From Candidatus Contendibacter sp. (GTDB lineage: Bacteria > Pseudomonadota > Gammaproteobacteria > Competibacterales > Competibacteraceae), in contig JARSSO010000037.1 of the NCBI GenBank assembly GCA_029624765.1, positions 1-64,000 of the forward strand: a stretch of 64,000 nt of DNA, in the 5' to 3' direction. A model generated the notes under the pieces. The model did not search any database. It saw nothing but the letters and a program-made list of their open reading frames with translations, and was not told the DNA's origin. Below are positions 1 through 7,979 of this stretch, piece after piece (the first letter of the stretch is position 1; every line of letters begins with the position of its first letter). The position numbers and the translations under genes are program-made.

Positions 1-478
1 GGCGCAGCAGCGAAATCAGGGTGTCGCCGATCAGGGCGTCCACTTCGTCCAGCAGCAACACCAGCGGTTGGGGCGTGTGCGTACTCCAGCATGCAAGCAA
101 TTCGTTGAACACGCCCTCTGGTCCACGCGCCACCCAAGCGGTTTCGAGCCAGCCTTGCAATCGCTCTTCCCGCAGATAGAGCCGCGCGGCGCTGGCCAGT
201 GCGCCACAGATGGCGCGCATCCCACGCGTCACGTCCTCGCGAGCGGTTTGCGCGGTTTCGAGGTTGGCGTACACAGCCCGATAGCGCCCCTCCCGGTTGA
301 GATGGTCCATCAGGGCCAGCAGGCAAGTGGTCTTGCCGGTCTGGCGTGGGGCGTGGAGCAGGAAATATTTCTGGCGCGCGATGAGCGTGAGCACGTCGTC
401 CAGATTCCAGCGTTGCAGGGGGGGCAGGCAGTAGTGCAGGTCGGCTCGGACCGGGCCTTCGGTGTTGAAAAAGCGCAT
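1..478 (-). CDS. AAA-family ATPase, C-terminal part outside window
   Basis: The reading frame starts at ATG 478 and runs off the left edge, giving 159 N-terminal residues. A Walker A motif, APRQTGKT, lies at about residues 43-50 and a Walker B motif, LVLLLDEVD, at about 139-147, so this is a P-loop NTPase. The very early Walker A and its PRQTGKT form resemble the AAA-ATPase-like proteins that often carry a C-terminal PD-(D/E)XK nuclease-like domain; that part would lie outside the window. Substrate and role cannot be read from this fragment. It is the last gene of this strand in the window and is separated by about 250 bp from the permease gene upstream of it. Confidence 0.8.
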   Translation of the reverse strand, partial: MRFFNTEGPVRADLHYCLPPLQRWNLDDVLTLIARQKYFLLHAPRQTGKTTCLLALMDHLNREGRYRAVYANLETAQTAREDVTRGMRAICGALASAARLYLREERLQGWLETAWVARGPEGVFNELLACWSTHTPQPLVLLLDEVDALIGDTLISLLR

Positions 479-612
479 GGCGGGATTCCGGGGACGGGAC
501 GGGAGCGAGGGTGAGCGCGAGCATGATACCGTGATTGCCGCGACCCCTTAACCCCGACATCCTCGTTGCGCGCTCCTCCCCAAAAACTCTCTACCCCTTG
601 CGTTGACACGGC

Positions 613-624
613 TCATCATGATGA
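613..624. repeat. 12-bp perfect palindrome upstream of the ATPase gene
   Basis: TCATCATGATGA is a perfect inverted repeat in an AT-richer patch of the 479-732 intergenic region. A TTGACA hexamer lies just before it on the plus strand. It could be an operator for the ATPase gene, but nothing beyond symmetry and position supports this. Confidence 0.25.
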
Positions 625-732
625 CTTGCTTTATGATCAAAGTGTTGTAAGCATTTTCGGTATCCATATCCAGATTAGAAACACCACTGGGACGGCGCAT
701 TACCGTGGTCCGGGCGTGAACAACTTGTCCGG

Positions 733-1515
733 TCAGATCAACCCGGTGGCCAGGCCGACGCCGACGAGCAGCATCGTGCCCGCCACGACCCGTTGCACCA
801 CGCGCAACGTCACCTTTTGAAGCAGGCGCTTGCCGATCACCGCGCCCGCGAACGCGCACAGGACGCCCACCGCGACCGCCGGCGTTAATTCCCGCGACTG
901 GTTGAAATGTTCGGCCAGGAAACCAGTCCCGTAGACGATCAGTCGCGAGGCGTCGACGATGACCGCCGAAACCACGCCGGTCGCCACGAAAGCGTCCTTC
1001 GACAGCCCGGCCTTGATCAGAAAGGCCGAGCGCAGCGCGCCCTGATGGCCCGACAATCCGCCGAAAAAGCCGGACAGCGCCCCGCCCAGCGGCAGATACC
1101 GCGCCGGTATCGCCAGCGCCTGAACACGCGGCGACAATTCCAGCCCCACGAAGACGACGATCAACAGCCCGACGAGCGCCTTGACCACCGTGATTTCATG
1201 GGTTGCGTCGGCCAGAGTGTACTTGACCAGCGGTGGCAGGTGATCGAACCAGGTCAACAGGCCGGCCCCGATGAAAGCCGTCAGCGCAGCCGGCACGCCG
1301 AACCGGGCCACTACCCGCCAGTCCGCCTGCCGGGCCAGCAGACCGAATTTGAATACGTTGTTGGCGAAATGCACGACCGCCGTCGCCGCCACGGCCAGCG
1401 GCGCCGGGAAGAACAGGGCGAACACGGGCATGAGCACCGTGCCGAGACCAAAGCCGGAAAACAACGTCAGCGCCGACGCCAGGCACGCGGCCAGTCCGAT
1501 GAGGATCAGGTCCAT
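733..1515 (-). CDS. TauE/SafE-family membrane permease (sulfite/anion exporter type)
   Basis: This 260-residue hydrophobic protein has about eight predicted membrane segments and the glycine-rich N-terminus (FSGFGLGTVLMPVFAL) and repeated half (SGFFGGLSGHQGALRS) of the TauE/SafE (DUF81) family. The family exports sulfite, sulfoacetate or other small organic anions across the inner membrane; the substrate cannot be told from sequence. The start at 1515 was chosen because the hydrophobic N-terminus begins there; the frame stays open upstream, but the extra residues look like shadow of the neighbouring gene. It lies 142 bp downstream of the decarboxylase beta subunit on the same strand, so co-transcription is possible but not shown. 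Confidence 0.8.
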   Translation of the reverse strand: MDLILIGLAACLASALTLFSGFGLGTVLMPVFALFFPAPLAVAATAVVHFANNVFKFGLLARQADWRVVARFGVPAALTAFIGAGLLTWFDHLPPLVKYTLADATHEITVVKALVGLLIVVFVGLELSPRVQALAIPARYLPLGGALSGFFGGLSGHQGALRSAFLIKAGLSKDAFVATGVVSAVIVDASRLIVYGTGFLAEHFNQSRELTPAVAVGVLCAFAGAVIGKRLLQKVTLRVVQRVVAGTMLLVGVGLATGLI

Positions 1516-1657
1516 GGAATACCGCTGCAAGGCCAGGGTTGGGATGGCAATGGCCTTGCCCGATTGCCGGGCGAAACCATGCGGGGTGGATAAGAGGAAA
1601 GGGAGAAAGCTGAAAGCCGGCGGGCCGCGTCGGGGCAGTCCGCCGGGTGAAGAAGGA

Positions 1658-2935
1658 TCAGCCTTTCGGCAACAGCAACGCCACGTAGACCGCCGCGAAG
1701 ATGGCGGTAGTGATGACGCCGCAGATGTTGGCGCCCAAGGCGTGCGGCAGGATGATGACACCCGGCGCCACCGACTTTTGCGCCACCTTGGCGGTGGTCG
1801 GCACGCAACTAACCCCGGCGATACCAATGACCGGGTTGTATTTTTTGCCCGACCAGTAATACAGCACATAACCGCCCAGAATTCCGCCGATACCGGAAAT
1901 CAGCAGCGCCAGAATACCCAGCACCAACAGTTTCAGCACCACCGGATTCAGGATGGTATTGGCCTCGCACAGGATGCCCAGCAGCAATCCGAGGAAAAAG
2001 GTCGCGCCGTACAGCACGGTGTTGGAGAACAGCTCGTAAAAGTTGGGAAGATCGCTCTCGCGGATGACCACTCCCAAGAACAGCGACAGCAGCAGCGGTG
2101 CGGCCACCGGGAACAGCAGGCTGAGCAGGATGCAGGCGGTCACGGCGAACACCAGCTTTTCGTTGGAGGTGATGGTCCGGGTCTTTTCCATCGGCATGGG
2201 CAACGCTCGGATTTTTTCGGGGATCATCAACTTGATCAGGTAGGGATACCCGCCATACGTCAATCCCAGGTACAGGTAAGCCACCACCGTGATCGGCACG
2301 AACAGCGGCTTCGCCAGCGACAGCGAGGTGAATAGCACCATCGGGCCATCCGCGCCGCCGATGATCGCCACCGAAGCGGCTTCCCCCGGCGTCAAGCCCA
2401 TCGCCACCGCGATCGGATACACCATGGCGGTTCCCAGCTCGGCGAACAGGGCGATGATCATGCTTTGGAACGGCCGAGCCATCACGAAACCCACGTCCAG
2501 CAGAGTGCCGATGCCCATGAATACGAAGCACGCAATCAGGCCGTTGCTGAACATGAAGGTGTAGATCGGTTGCAGCCAGTCGATTTGCAGGATGTTCATC
2601 AGCGCGTCGGTATCCGTCGCCAAGGGCGCGACGTGCAGGGTGCCCGGTATCTGAGTGGGAACCGCTTGGCCCGCCGCTTTCATTGCTTCGAACGTCATCC
2701 CGCTGGTCGGATCAAGATTGTAGAAAAACATTACCCCGGCGTTGACGGTGGCCATGCCCAGGCCCATCGGGATCATCAGCAGGGCTTCCAGCACCCCCTT
2801 GCGCCCCAGATAGAACAACAAAACGCCCAGAAAGATCAGGAACACGCGGCCAATGGCGATCTTGGGGTCGGTGGAGAACCCCTGGATCAGCGTGTTGATC
2901 CCCTGGAACAGATCGAGAAAGCTGAGGGATTCCAT
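1658..2935 (-). CDS. mmdB: Na+-translocating acyl-CoA decarboxylase, beta subunit
   Basis: This 425-residue integral membrane protein belongs to the OadB/MmdB/GcdB family, which uses the free energy of decarboxylating carboxybiotin to pump Na+ out of the cell. The family signature GGADGP is at about residues 193-198, and its Asp (about D196) corresponds to the Na+-site aspartate of OadB. Long hydrophobic segments cover most of the protein, and length matches the family. It is the last gene of the four-gene set alpha-delta-gamma-beta, 19 bp after the biotin carrier gene. A GGGAG ribosome-binding site precedes ATG 2935. The MmdB name rather than OadB rests on the partner alpha subunit being of the propionyl-CoA carboxylase beta-chain type. 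Confidence 0.92.
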   Translation of the reverse strand: MESLSFLDLFQGINTLIQGFSTDPKIAIGRVFLIFLGVLLFYLGRKGVLEALLMIPMGLGMATVNAGVMFFYNLDPTSGMTFEAMKAAGQAVPTQIPGTLHVAPLATDTDALMNILQIDWLQPIYTFMFSNGLIACFVFMGIGTLLDVGFVMARPFQSMIIALFAELGTAMVYPIAVAMGLTPGEAASVAIIGGADGPMVLFTSLSLAKPLFVPITVVAYLYLGLTYGGYPYLIKLMIPEKIRALPMPMEKTRTITSNEKLVFAVTACILLSLLFPVAAPLLLSLFLGVVIRESDLPNFYELFSNTVLYGATFFLGLLLGILCEANTILNPVVLKLLVLGILALLISGIGGILGGYVLYYWSGKKYNPVIGIAGVSCVPTTAKVAQKSVAPGVIILPHALGANICGVITTAIFAAVYVALLLPKG

Positions 2936-2954
2936 GATGGATCGCTCCCAATGC

Positions 2955-3344
2955 TCAGCCGACGGTCAGCAACACCTGCCCCGCATCCACCGGGTCGCCC
3001 GGTTTGACCGCGATGCTGGTGACTTTGCCGCCACGCTTGGCGACGACGTGGGTGATCATCTTCATGGCTTCCAGGGAGACCAGCTTATCGCCCTCGTTCA
3101 CCGCCTGCCCGACGCTGACGTGGATCGTCTGCACCACGCCGCCCAGCGGCGCGACTTCGTCGCCCGCTCCGGCTGCGGCTGGCGCTGCGGCTGGCGCTGC
3201 GGTTGGCGCTGCGGCAGCCACGGGCGCTGGCGATACTACCGCCGCCGTATCTTGGTAAAAGCCCTGAGAGCTGTCGGTCGTAATATCCTCGACCGTGACG
3301 GTGTACTGCTTGCCTTCGACGGTGATGCGGAATTTCTTCTCCAT
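2955..3344 (-). CDS. mmdC: biotin carboxyl carrier subunit (gamma) of the decarboxylase
   Basis: This 129-residue protein has a short N-terminal segment, an Ala/Pro-rich flexible linker at about residues 38-60, and a biotinyl domain. The biotin attachment motif EAMKM is at about residues 92-96, with K95 as acceptor. It carries CO2 from the soluble carboxyltransferase to the membrane beta subunit. It is a separate carrier, as in methylmalonyl-CoA and glutaconyl-CoA decarboxylases, not fused to the carboxyltransferase as in oxaloacetate decarboxylase. Start ATG 3344 was chosen because the conserved N-terminus (MEKKFRITVEG) begins there. It lies between the delta and beta genes with short gaps. 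Confidence 0.92.
   Translation of the reverse strand: MEKKFRITVEGKQYTVTVEDITTDSSQGFYQDTAAVVSPAPVAAAAPTAAPAAAPAAAGAGDEVAPLGGVVQTIHVSVGQAVNEGDKLVSLEAMKMITHVVAKRGGKVTSIAVKPGDPVDAGQVLLTVG
3173..3214. repeat. 12-bp tandem repeat, 3.5 copies, in the mmdC linker
   Basis: The unit CTGCGGCTGGCG occurs at 3173, 3185 and (one change) 3197, followed by a half unit. It encodes the Ala/Pro linker of the biotin carrier, so unit gain or loss would change linker length in frame by four residues. Confidence 0.85.
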
Positions 3345-3390
3345 GGGGTTGTTCTCTCGCAAAAGGTGGAATGAAAAGGGGTTCCAGTGT

Positions 3391-3738
3391 TCAATGCGAC
3401 GCGCGCGGCGCGTGCGAAGTGTGGTGGACGGTGCGCGCCTCGGCGGTCCAGCCAAAGCCCCGACTTGGCGCTTCGATGCGGACGATACGGTGCGCGCCCA
3501 TCATCGCGGCTACCGCCGCGGCAATGGCGGCAATATGCTCTTGCGGGATGCTGGCGAGGGCGGGTTGCGCGACGGGCGCGGGCTTGGCCGGCGCCTTGAC
3601 CGGCTCCTCTTGCGCCTGCCGCGACAACACCCAGACGATGCCGCGAATGACTACCGCGACCAGCATCGAAATGACGATCACGATGCCGTAGATCACGAAC
3701 ATGTCGCCGATGGCGTCCCAAGTGGTGTAAGTCTTCAT
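3391..3738 (-). CDS. mmdD: decarboxylase delta/gamma-type small membrane subunit (OadG/MmdD family)
   Basis: This 115-residue protein has one N-terminal membrane helix (about residues 12-38, MFVIYGIVIVISMLVAVVI), an Ala/Pro/Lys-rich stretch, and a C-terminal part with HIAAIAAAVAAMMG. That is the layout of OadG and MmdD, which hold the carboxyltransferase and biotin carrier on the membrane beta subunit. It sits directly after the alpha gene (37 bp gap) and before the biotin carrier gene, as expected. The C-terminus is His/Arg/Ser-rich, low-complexity and poorly conserved in this family. ATG 3738 is preceded by GGAAC. Confidence 0.82.
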   Translation of the reverse strand: MKTYTTWDAIGDMFVIYGIVIVISMLVAVVIRGIVWVLSRQAQEEPVKAPAKPAPVAQPALASIPQEHIAAIAAAVAAMMGAHRIVRIEAPSRGFGWTAEARTVHHTSHAPRASH

Positions 3739-3775
3739 GCGGTAAGTTCCCGTTGGGTTCGGTTCGGCGGTCGGA

Positions 3776-5326
3776 TCAGAGCGGGATGTCGCCGTGCTTC
3801 TTGGCCGGGCGCAACTCGCGCTTGGTCAGAATCTTGCGCAGGGCCAAGGCGATGGTGGCGCGGGTGTCGGCCGGCTCGATCACGTCGGTGATGTAGCCGC
3901 GCGAAGCCGACATGTACGGCGAGGCGAACTTGGCCCGGTATTCCTCCACCAGTTCCTTCGCCTTGGCCTTGCGGTCCTCGGCGGCCTTGAGTTCGCTGCG
4001 GTAGAGGATGTTGACCGCGCCTTCGGCACCCATCACCGCGATTTCGGCGGTCGGCCAGGCGAACACCATGTCGGCGCCCATCTCTTGCGCGCACATGGCC
4101 AGATAGGAACCGCCGTAGGCCTTGCGCAGGATGATGGTGATCTTCGGCACCGTGGCGGAGGCGTAGGTGTAGAGCATCTTGGCGCCGTGGCGGATGATGC
4201 CGCCGCGTTCCTGCTCGATGCCGGGCAGGAAACCGGGCACGTCCACCAGCGTCACCAGCGGAATGTTGAAGGCGTTGCAGAAGCGGATGAAGCGCGCGCC
4301 CTTATCGGAGGCGTCGATATCCATCGCCCCGGCTCTGACCAGCGACTGGTTGGCGAGAACGCCGACCACGATGCCCTGAATGCGGGCGAAGCCAACCACG
4401 ATGTTGCCGGCCCAGCCGGCGTGGACTTCCAGGAATTGGCCGTTGTCCACCAGTCGGTAAATGATCTGCTTGACATCCATCGGTTCGGCGGAGGTTTCGG
4501 GAATCAGCGCGTTGATGCCCTCGTCCGGGGACAGATCGAGATCGGGATAGGGCCGGTGCGGCGGGTCCTCGGTGTTGTTGGAGGGCAGATAGCTCAGCAG
4601 CGCCTTGGCGATCTGGACGGCGTGGCGGTCGTCCTCGGCGACGAAATGGACGTTGCCGCTGACCGTGGCGTGCATCTCGGCGCTGCCGACCTCGTCCAGG
4701 CTGGTGGTACGGCCGGTGACCGCCTTGATCACCTCCGGGCCGGTGATGAACATGTAGGCGTTCTGTCGGGTCATGATGATGTAGTCCATCAGCGCCGGCG
4801 AGTACGACGCGCCGCCCGCGCACGGCCCGGCGATGATGGCGATCTGCGGCACCACGCCCGACAGCAGCACGTTGTGGTAGAACACCTCGCCGTAGCCGGA
4901 CAGCGCGTCCACTGCTTCTTGAATGCGCGCTCCGGCCGAATCCTTGAACGCCACCACCGGCACGCCGATTTTCAGGGCGAGCTGCATCGACTGGACGATC
5001 TTCCTGGCGTGCATCTTGCCCAGCGTGCCGCCCATCACGGTGAAATCCTGGCTGAACGCCGCCACCGGCCGACCGTCCACGAAACCGGTGCCGACGATTA
5101 CGCCGTCCGAGGGCAACTCCTTGTCGGCCAGGCCGAAGTGCTTGCCGGCGTGCTTGGCGTGGGTGGCGATTTCCTGGAAGGTGTCCGGCTGGAACAGCGC
5201 CAGCAGCCGTTCGCGGGCGCCCAGCAGACCCTTGGCGTGCCGTTCCTGGAGCTTGTCCTCGCCGCCGCCGGCCAAAACCTTGGCGCGACGTTCCCGCAGG
5301 ATTTCGAGATGTTTCTCGGAGAGCAT
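3776..5326 (-). CDS. mmdA: acyl-CoA carboxyltransferase, alpha subunit of the Na+-pumping decarboxylase
   Basis: This 516-residue protein is of the propionyl-CoA carboxylase beta-chain/MmdA family with two crotonase-like halves. The first oxyanion-hole region is around GPCAGGASYSPALMD and the second around RKAYGGSYLAMCAQEMGAD. It transfers the carboxyl group of an acyl-CoA, most likely (S)-methylmalonyl-CoA, to biotin on the gamma subunit, releasing propionyl-CoA. ATG 5326 was preferred over the in-frame upstream codon at 5383 because GAGGTGAG precedes it at good spacing and the family N-terminus starts there. It is first in the alpha-delta-gamma-beta gene set. The same fold occurs in propionyl-CoA carboxylase, but the linked beta and delta genes favour a decarboxylase pump. 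Confidence 0.92.
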   Translation of the reverse strand: MLSEKHLEILRERRAKVLAGGGEDKLQERHAKGLLGARERLLALFQPDTFQEIATHAKHAGKHFGLADKELPSDGVIVGTGFVDGRPVAAFSQDFTVMGGTLGKMHARKIVQSMQLALKIGVPVVAFKDSAGARIQEAVDALSGYGEVFYHNVLLSGVVPQIAIIAGPCAGGASYSPALMDYIIMTRQNAYMFITGPEVIKAVTGRTTSLDEVGSAEMHATVSGNVHFVAEDDRHAVQIAKALLSYLPSNNTEDPPHRPYPDLDLSPDEGINALIPETSAEPMDVKQIIYRLVDNGQFLEVHAGWAGNIVVGFARIQGIVVGVLANQSLVRAGAMDIDASDKGARFIRFCNAFNIPLVTLVDVPGFLPGIEQERGGIIRHGAKMLYTYASATVPKITIILRKAYGGSYLAMCAQEMGADMVFAWPTAEIAVMGAEGAVNILYRSELKAAEDRKAKAKELVEEYRAKFASPYMSASRGYITDVIEPADTRATIALALRKILTKRELRPAKKHGDIPL

Positions 5327-5638
5327 GGTTCTCACCTCGTGATGGTGGTATGGATGGTAAATGGACAGTCGAACGCTTCCCACCAGCTCGCGCTCGGGTA
5401 ACGCGGGGCTGGTCGTTTTGTTATGTACGGGGGGAAAGACTTATGTGGCGCGATGGGCGGTTTGGCTCCGCGAACCGCCGCCGATCCCGCGATGGTTTCT
5501 TTTTTGCTAAACGCTTGCGCTTAAGGGTAGCCGAAATCCGGGCAAACGCGATAGCCGACAATTTTTCTCGCAGAATTTCATGGACGGGACCGCGAGCTGT
5601 ACTCCATGATCGTCGAAATTCTGGCTCGCGGTTCCGGA
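5327..5638. other. non-coding stretch upstream of mmdA
   Basis: About 310 bp between the short gene ending at 5639 and mmdA. A 73-codon minus-strand frame (5421-5642) is present but is Arg/Lys/Ser-rich and without family resemblance, so it is not called. The stretch presumably holds the promoter of the decarboxylase genes, but no convincing -35/-10 pair could be picked. Confidence 0.4.
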
Positions 5639-5830
5639 TCAAGCGCGGGAAGAAGTGGGAATCGGCGCGTCGATGGGTTCCACCGTATCGACCGCGCGGG
5701 AGGAGGATGTCGCGGATTCGTTTTCCGGGACAAGCCGGATCAGATCGCAGCGGCGATGGGAACGCTTCACGGCTTCCTGGCTGAGCGTGCGCCGGGCGCG
5801 CTGGCTTTGCGAGGTGGCGCGATATCTCAT
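5639..5830 (-). CDS. possible small basic protein coupled to the acyltransferase gene
   Basis: A 63-codon frame begins at ATG 5830, inside the stop codon of the acyltransferase gene (ATGA overlap), which is typical of translational coupling. The product is hydrophilic and Arg/Ser-rich in its first half, with no membrane segment or family resemblance. The overlap is the only positive evidence; the frame could equally be a chance continuation, since an ATG inside a TGA stop is common in GC-rich genomes. Confidence 0.3.
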   Translation of the reverse strand: MRYRATSQSQRARRTLSQEAVKRSHRRCDLIRLVPENESATSSSRAVDTVEPIDAPIPTSSRA

Positions 5831-6810
5831 GACCGCAGCGCCTCCGCCGTTTCCCGGAGGGTCTGGCTGTTGATGGCGGCGTGGTAGTGGGCGGTGAAAT
5901 CGGAACCGCGCAGCGCCTTCTTGATCATGCTTTCCAGATTGGGCCGCTTGTCCTCGGGCGCCGCGCCACTGCCTAGACCACCGCCGAATTCGATAATGGT
6001 ATTGATGCCGTCGCGGAAAGCGATTTCGAGGTTGTCGATCCAGTTGACCGGATGGAACAGTTGGAAGAACAACCGGGTCTTGATCGCGGCGGGATCGGGA
6101 TCGTGATAAGCGCCGGTGCAATTGGACAGGGCGCGAACGGTGGGAGTGCTCATCGTGGCGGCGTCCAGCACCGGGCGGAAGTGCAGGGCGGCGGTGATCA
6201 TATAAAAGGTGTGAAACGCGCCCTCGGTCTTGAGCCGGGTGGGCCGCTTGCGTGGGAAATGTGCGTGGGCTTCCTCGGTCAACCGGTCCAGGTCTTCCCC
6301 AAGACCGCCGATCACGGTCTGATCGGGCAGATTGCGGGCGGAGACGACGCAGTAGTTTTTTTCCGCCAACGGTTGGACGTTGTCGAGATGCAGCGGAAAC
6401 GCCAGCATTTCGCCAGCGCCGTAAGTGCCCATGCACTCACCGCGTTTTTGCACCAGCCGCAGCGCGGTTTCGAAATCGAGCGCCCCAGCCGCGACCAGGG
6501 CGCAGTATTCGCCGAGGCTGTGACCGCCGGTCAGAACCGGTTTCACCCGGTCATCGGTCAATTCGCGAAAGATTTCCAGGCAAGCCAGCGAGTGAACCAG
6601 CAGGGCGGGTTGGGTATGGCGGGTCAGTCTGAGCGCCTCTTCCGGCCCTTCCAGGCAAAGCTTGACGAGATCGTAGCCCACGATGTCGTTGGCCTGTTCG
6701 TAAAGCCGCTGGGCAACCGGAAAGTCCCGGCGCAAGTCGCTGCCCATACCGACATATTGGGAGCCCTGTCCCGGAAACACGAACATGATCTGCTGGTCCT
6801 GACTCGACAC
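5827..6810 (-). CDS. malonyl-CoA acyltransferase (FabD-like)
   Basis: This 327-residue acyl transferase has the nucleophile motif GHSLGEY at about residues 96-102 (S98), the carboxylate-binding Arg in QKRGECM (about R123) and the catalytic His in GAFH (about H200). The phenylalanine next to that His is typical of malonyl- rather than methylmalonyl-specific enzymes. GTG 6810 is chosen as start because AGGAGG lies nine bases before it; the later ATG 6786 and earlier 6852 lack a site. The gene is not near other fatty-acid genes and is divergent from folD. It may be the housekeeping FabD or a dedicated transacylase; about 500 bp separate it from the decarboxylase genes on the same strand. Confidence 0.8.
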   Translation of the reverse strand: MSSQDQQIMFVFPGQGSQYVGMGSDLRRDFPVAQRLYEQANDIVGYDLVKLCLEGPEEALRLTRHTQPALLVHSLACLEIFRELTDDRVKPVLTGGHSLGEYCALVAAGALDFETALRLVQKRGECMGTYGAGEMLAFPLHLDNVQPLAEKNYCVVSARNLPDQTVIGGLGEDLDRLTEEAHAHFPRKRPTRLKTEGAFHTFYMITAALHFRPVLDAATMSTPTVRALSNCTGAYHDPDPAAIKTRLFFQLFHPVNWIDNLEIAFRDGINTIIEFGGGLGSGAAPEDKRPNLESMIKKALRGSDFTAHYHAAINSQTLRETAEALRS

Positions 6811-6942
6811 GGCCTGCGTCCTCCTGCGGGGAGTAGTGAAACGAACGCGCAAAGATACGGGGAAGTCACCGGCAAGGCAAGGTGGATGGAAAGCCGGCTG
6901 TAGTAGAATCGGCGGCGAATTTCAGCGATTGCGAGGAAACCC

Positions 6943-7842
6943 ATGGCCACCGCCACCATCATCGACGGCAAACATTACGCCGCCCGCCTGCGCGTCGGTA
7001 TCGCCACGCAGGTCGCCCGGCTCAAGGCGGAGCACGGCATCACTCCCGGTCTGGCGGTAGTATTAGTGGGCGAGGACCCGGCCAGCCAGGTTTATGTTCG
7101 CAACAAGGGCTCGCAGACACGGGAGGTCGGCATGAATTCGTTCGAGCACCGCCTGCCCGCGACCGCGACCCAGGCCGAGTTGCTGGCGCGGGTCGCCGAG
7201 TTGAACCGGAACCCGGCGGTCAACGGTATCTTGGTGCAACTGCCTCTACCAAAGCAGATTGACCCGGAGGCGGTGATCGAGGCGATTGCGGTTCGGAAGG
7301 ACGTGGATGGTTTTCACCCGCTGAACGCCGGTCTGCTGGCGGTGGGCGGGACCGGCATGGTCCCCTGCACGCCGCTCGGTTGCCTGATGTTGCTCAAGGA
7401 TCGGATCGGCAGTCTGGCGGGCCTGCGGGCGGTGGTCCTGGGCCGTTCCAACATTGTGGGCAAACCGATGGCGGCGCTGTTGCTGCGCGAACATTGCACC
7501 GTGACCATCGCCCATTCCCGCACCCGCGATTTGGCCGACGAATGCCGGCGGGCCGATGTGCTGGTGGCGGCGGTCGGCAAGGCGCGCATGGTCAAGGGCG
7601 ACTGGATCAAACCGGGCGCGACGGTGATCGATGTCGGCATCAACCGCGTTCCCACCCCGGACGGCAAGGGTCGGCTGGTGGGCGACGTGGATTTCGAATC
7701 GGCGGTCGAGGTGGCGGGCGCCATTACCCCCGTGCCGGGCGGAGTCGGGCCGATGACCATCGCGTGTCTGTTATTGAATACCCTGACCGCCGCCTGTCGC
7801 CAGCACGGTATTCCGGCGCCCGAGGTTCGTCCGTCCGCTTGA
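6943..7842 (+). CDS. folD: bifunctional methylenetetrahydrofolate dehydrogenase/methenyl-THF cyclohydrolase
   Basis: This 299-residue protein is FolD, which interconverts 5,10-methylene-THF, 5,10-methenyl-THF and 10-formyl-THF using NADP in the cytoplasm. Visible hallmarks are YVRNK with the catalytic Lys at about K55, the substrate segment QLPLPKQID, the nucleotide-binding [11 protein letters not shown] and the C-terminal PGGVGPMT. Length is slightly above the usual 285-290 because of a short C-terminal extension. ATG 6943 is preceded by GAGGAAACCC. It is transcribed divergently from the FabD-like gene, with 132 bp between them for both promoters. Confidence 0.96.
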   Translation: MATATIIDGKHYAARLRVGIATQVARLKAEHGITPGLAVVLVGEDPASQVYVRNKGSQTREVGMNSFEHRLPATATQAELLARVAELNRNPAVNGILVQLPLPKQIDPEAVIEAIAVRKDVDGFHPLNAGLLAVGGTGMVPCTPLGCLMLLKDRIGSLAGLRAVVLGRSNIVGKPMAALLLREHCTVTIAHSRTRDLADECRRADVLVAAVGKARMVKGDWIKPGATVIDVGINRVPTPDGKGRLVGDVDFESAVEVAGAITPVPGGVGPMTIACLLLNTLTAACRQHGIPAPEVRPSA

Positions 7843-7877
7843 CTGCGGCGCGGCGGAGGGGCTTGAAAATCCATTCT

Positions 7878-7963
7878 TCGCCCCCCGTTGGGGCGGCGGA
7901 GCGAGGAGAGGGGCTGGCCGGGAAAACCCTCACCCCCAACCCCTCTCCCAAAGGGCGAGGGGA
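7878..7963. repeat. GC-rich dispersed intergenic repeat with terminator-like hairpin
   Basis: Between the convergent folD and DUF2147 genes lies a purine/pyrimidine-skewed element with two complementary arms: a CCCCCGTTGGGG segment with GAGGAGAGGGG, then CCCCAACCCCTCTCCC. The right part forms a hairpin (7940-7949 with 7953-7962, one mismatch) followed by GTTTTC on the plus strand, so it may terminate folD. The same CCTCTCCC/GGGAGAGG core recurs at 11955-11977, which marks a dispersed family of the kind common in GC-rich Proteobacteria. Confidence 0.6.
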
Positions 7964-7979
7964 GTTTTCATATAGGCTC

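Noticed and set aside
1658..5326. Oxaloacetate decarboxylase (OadGAB) or malonate decarboxylase.
   Set aside because: There is no pyruvate-carboxylase-like OadA with fused biotin domain, and the carboxyltransferase is a single PccB/MmdA-type chain rather than the split MadC/MadD type.
3794..5401. A 535-codon plus-strand open frame opposite mmdA.
   Set aside because: It is the complementary shadow of a well-supported carboxyltransferase gene; its product is Arg/His/Gly-rich with no family resemblance.
5421..5642. A 73-codon minus-strand frame upstream of mmdA.
   Set aside because: Basic, low-complexity composition, no family resemblance and no clear ribosome-binding site.
7878..7963. Repeat-rich segment considered as a CRISPR fragment.
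   Set aside because: There are no regularly spaced identical repeats and no spacers; the element is one imperfect inverted structure.
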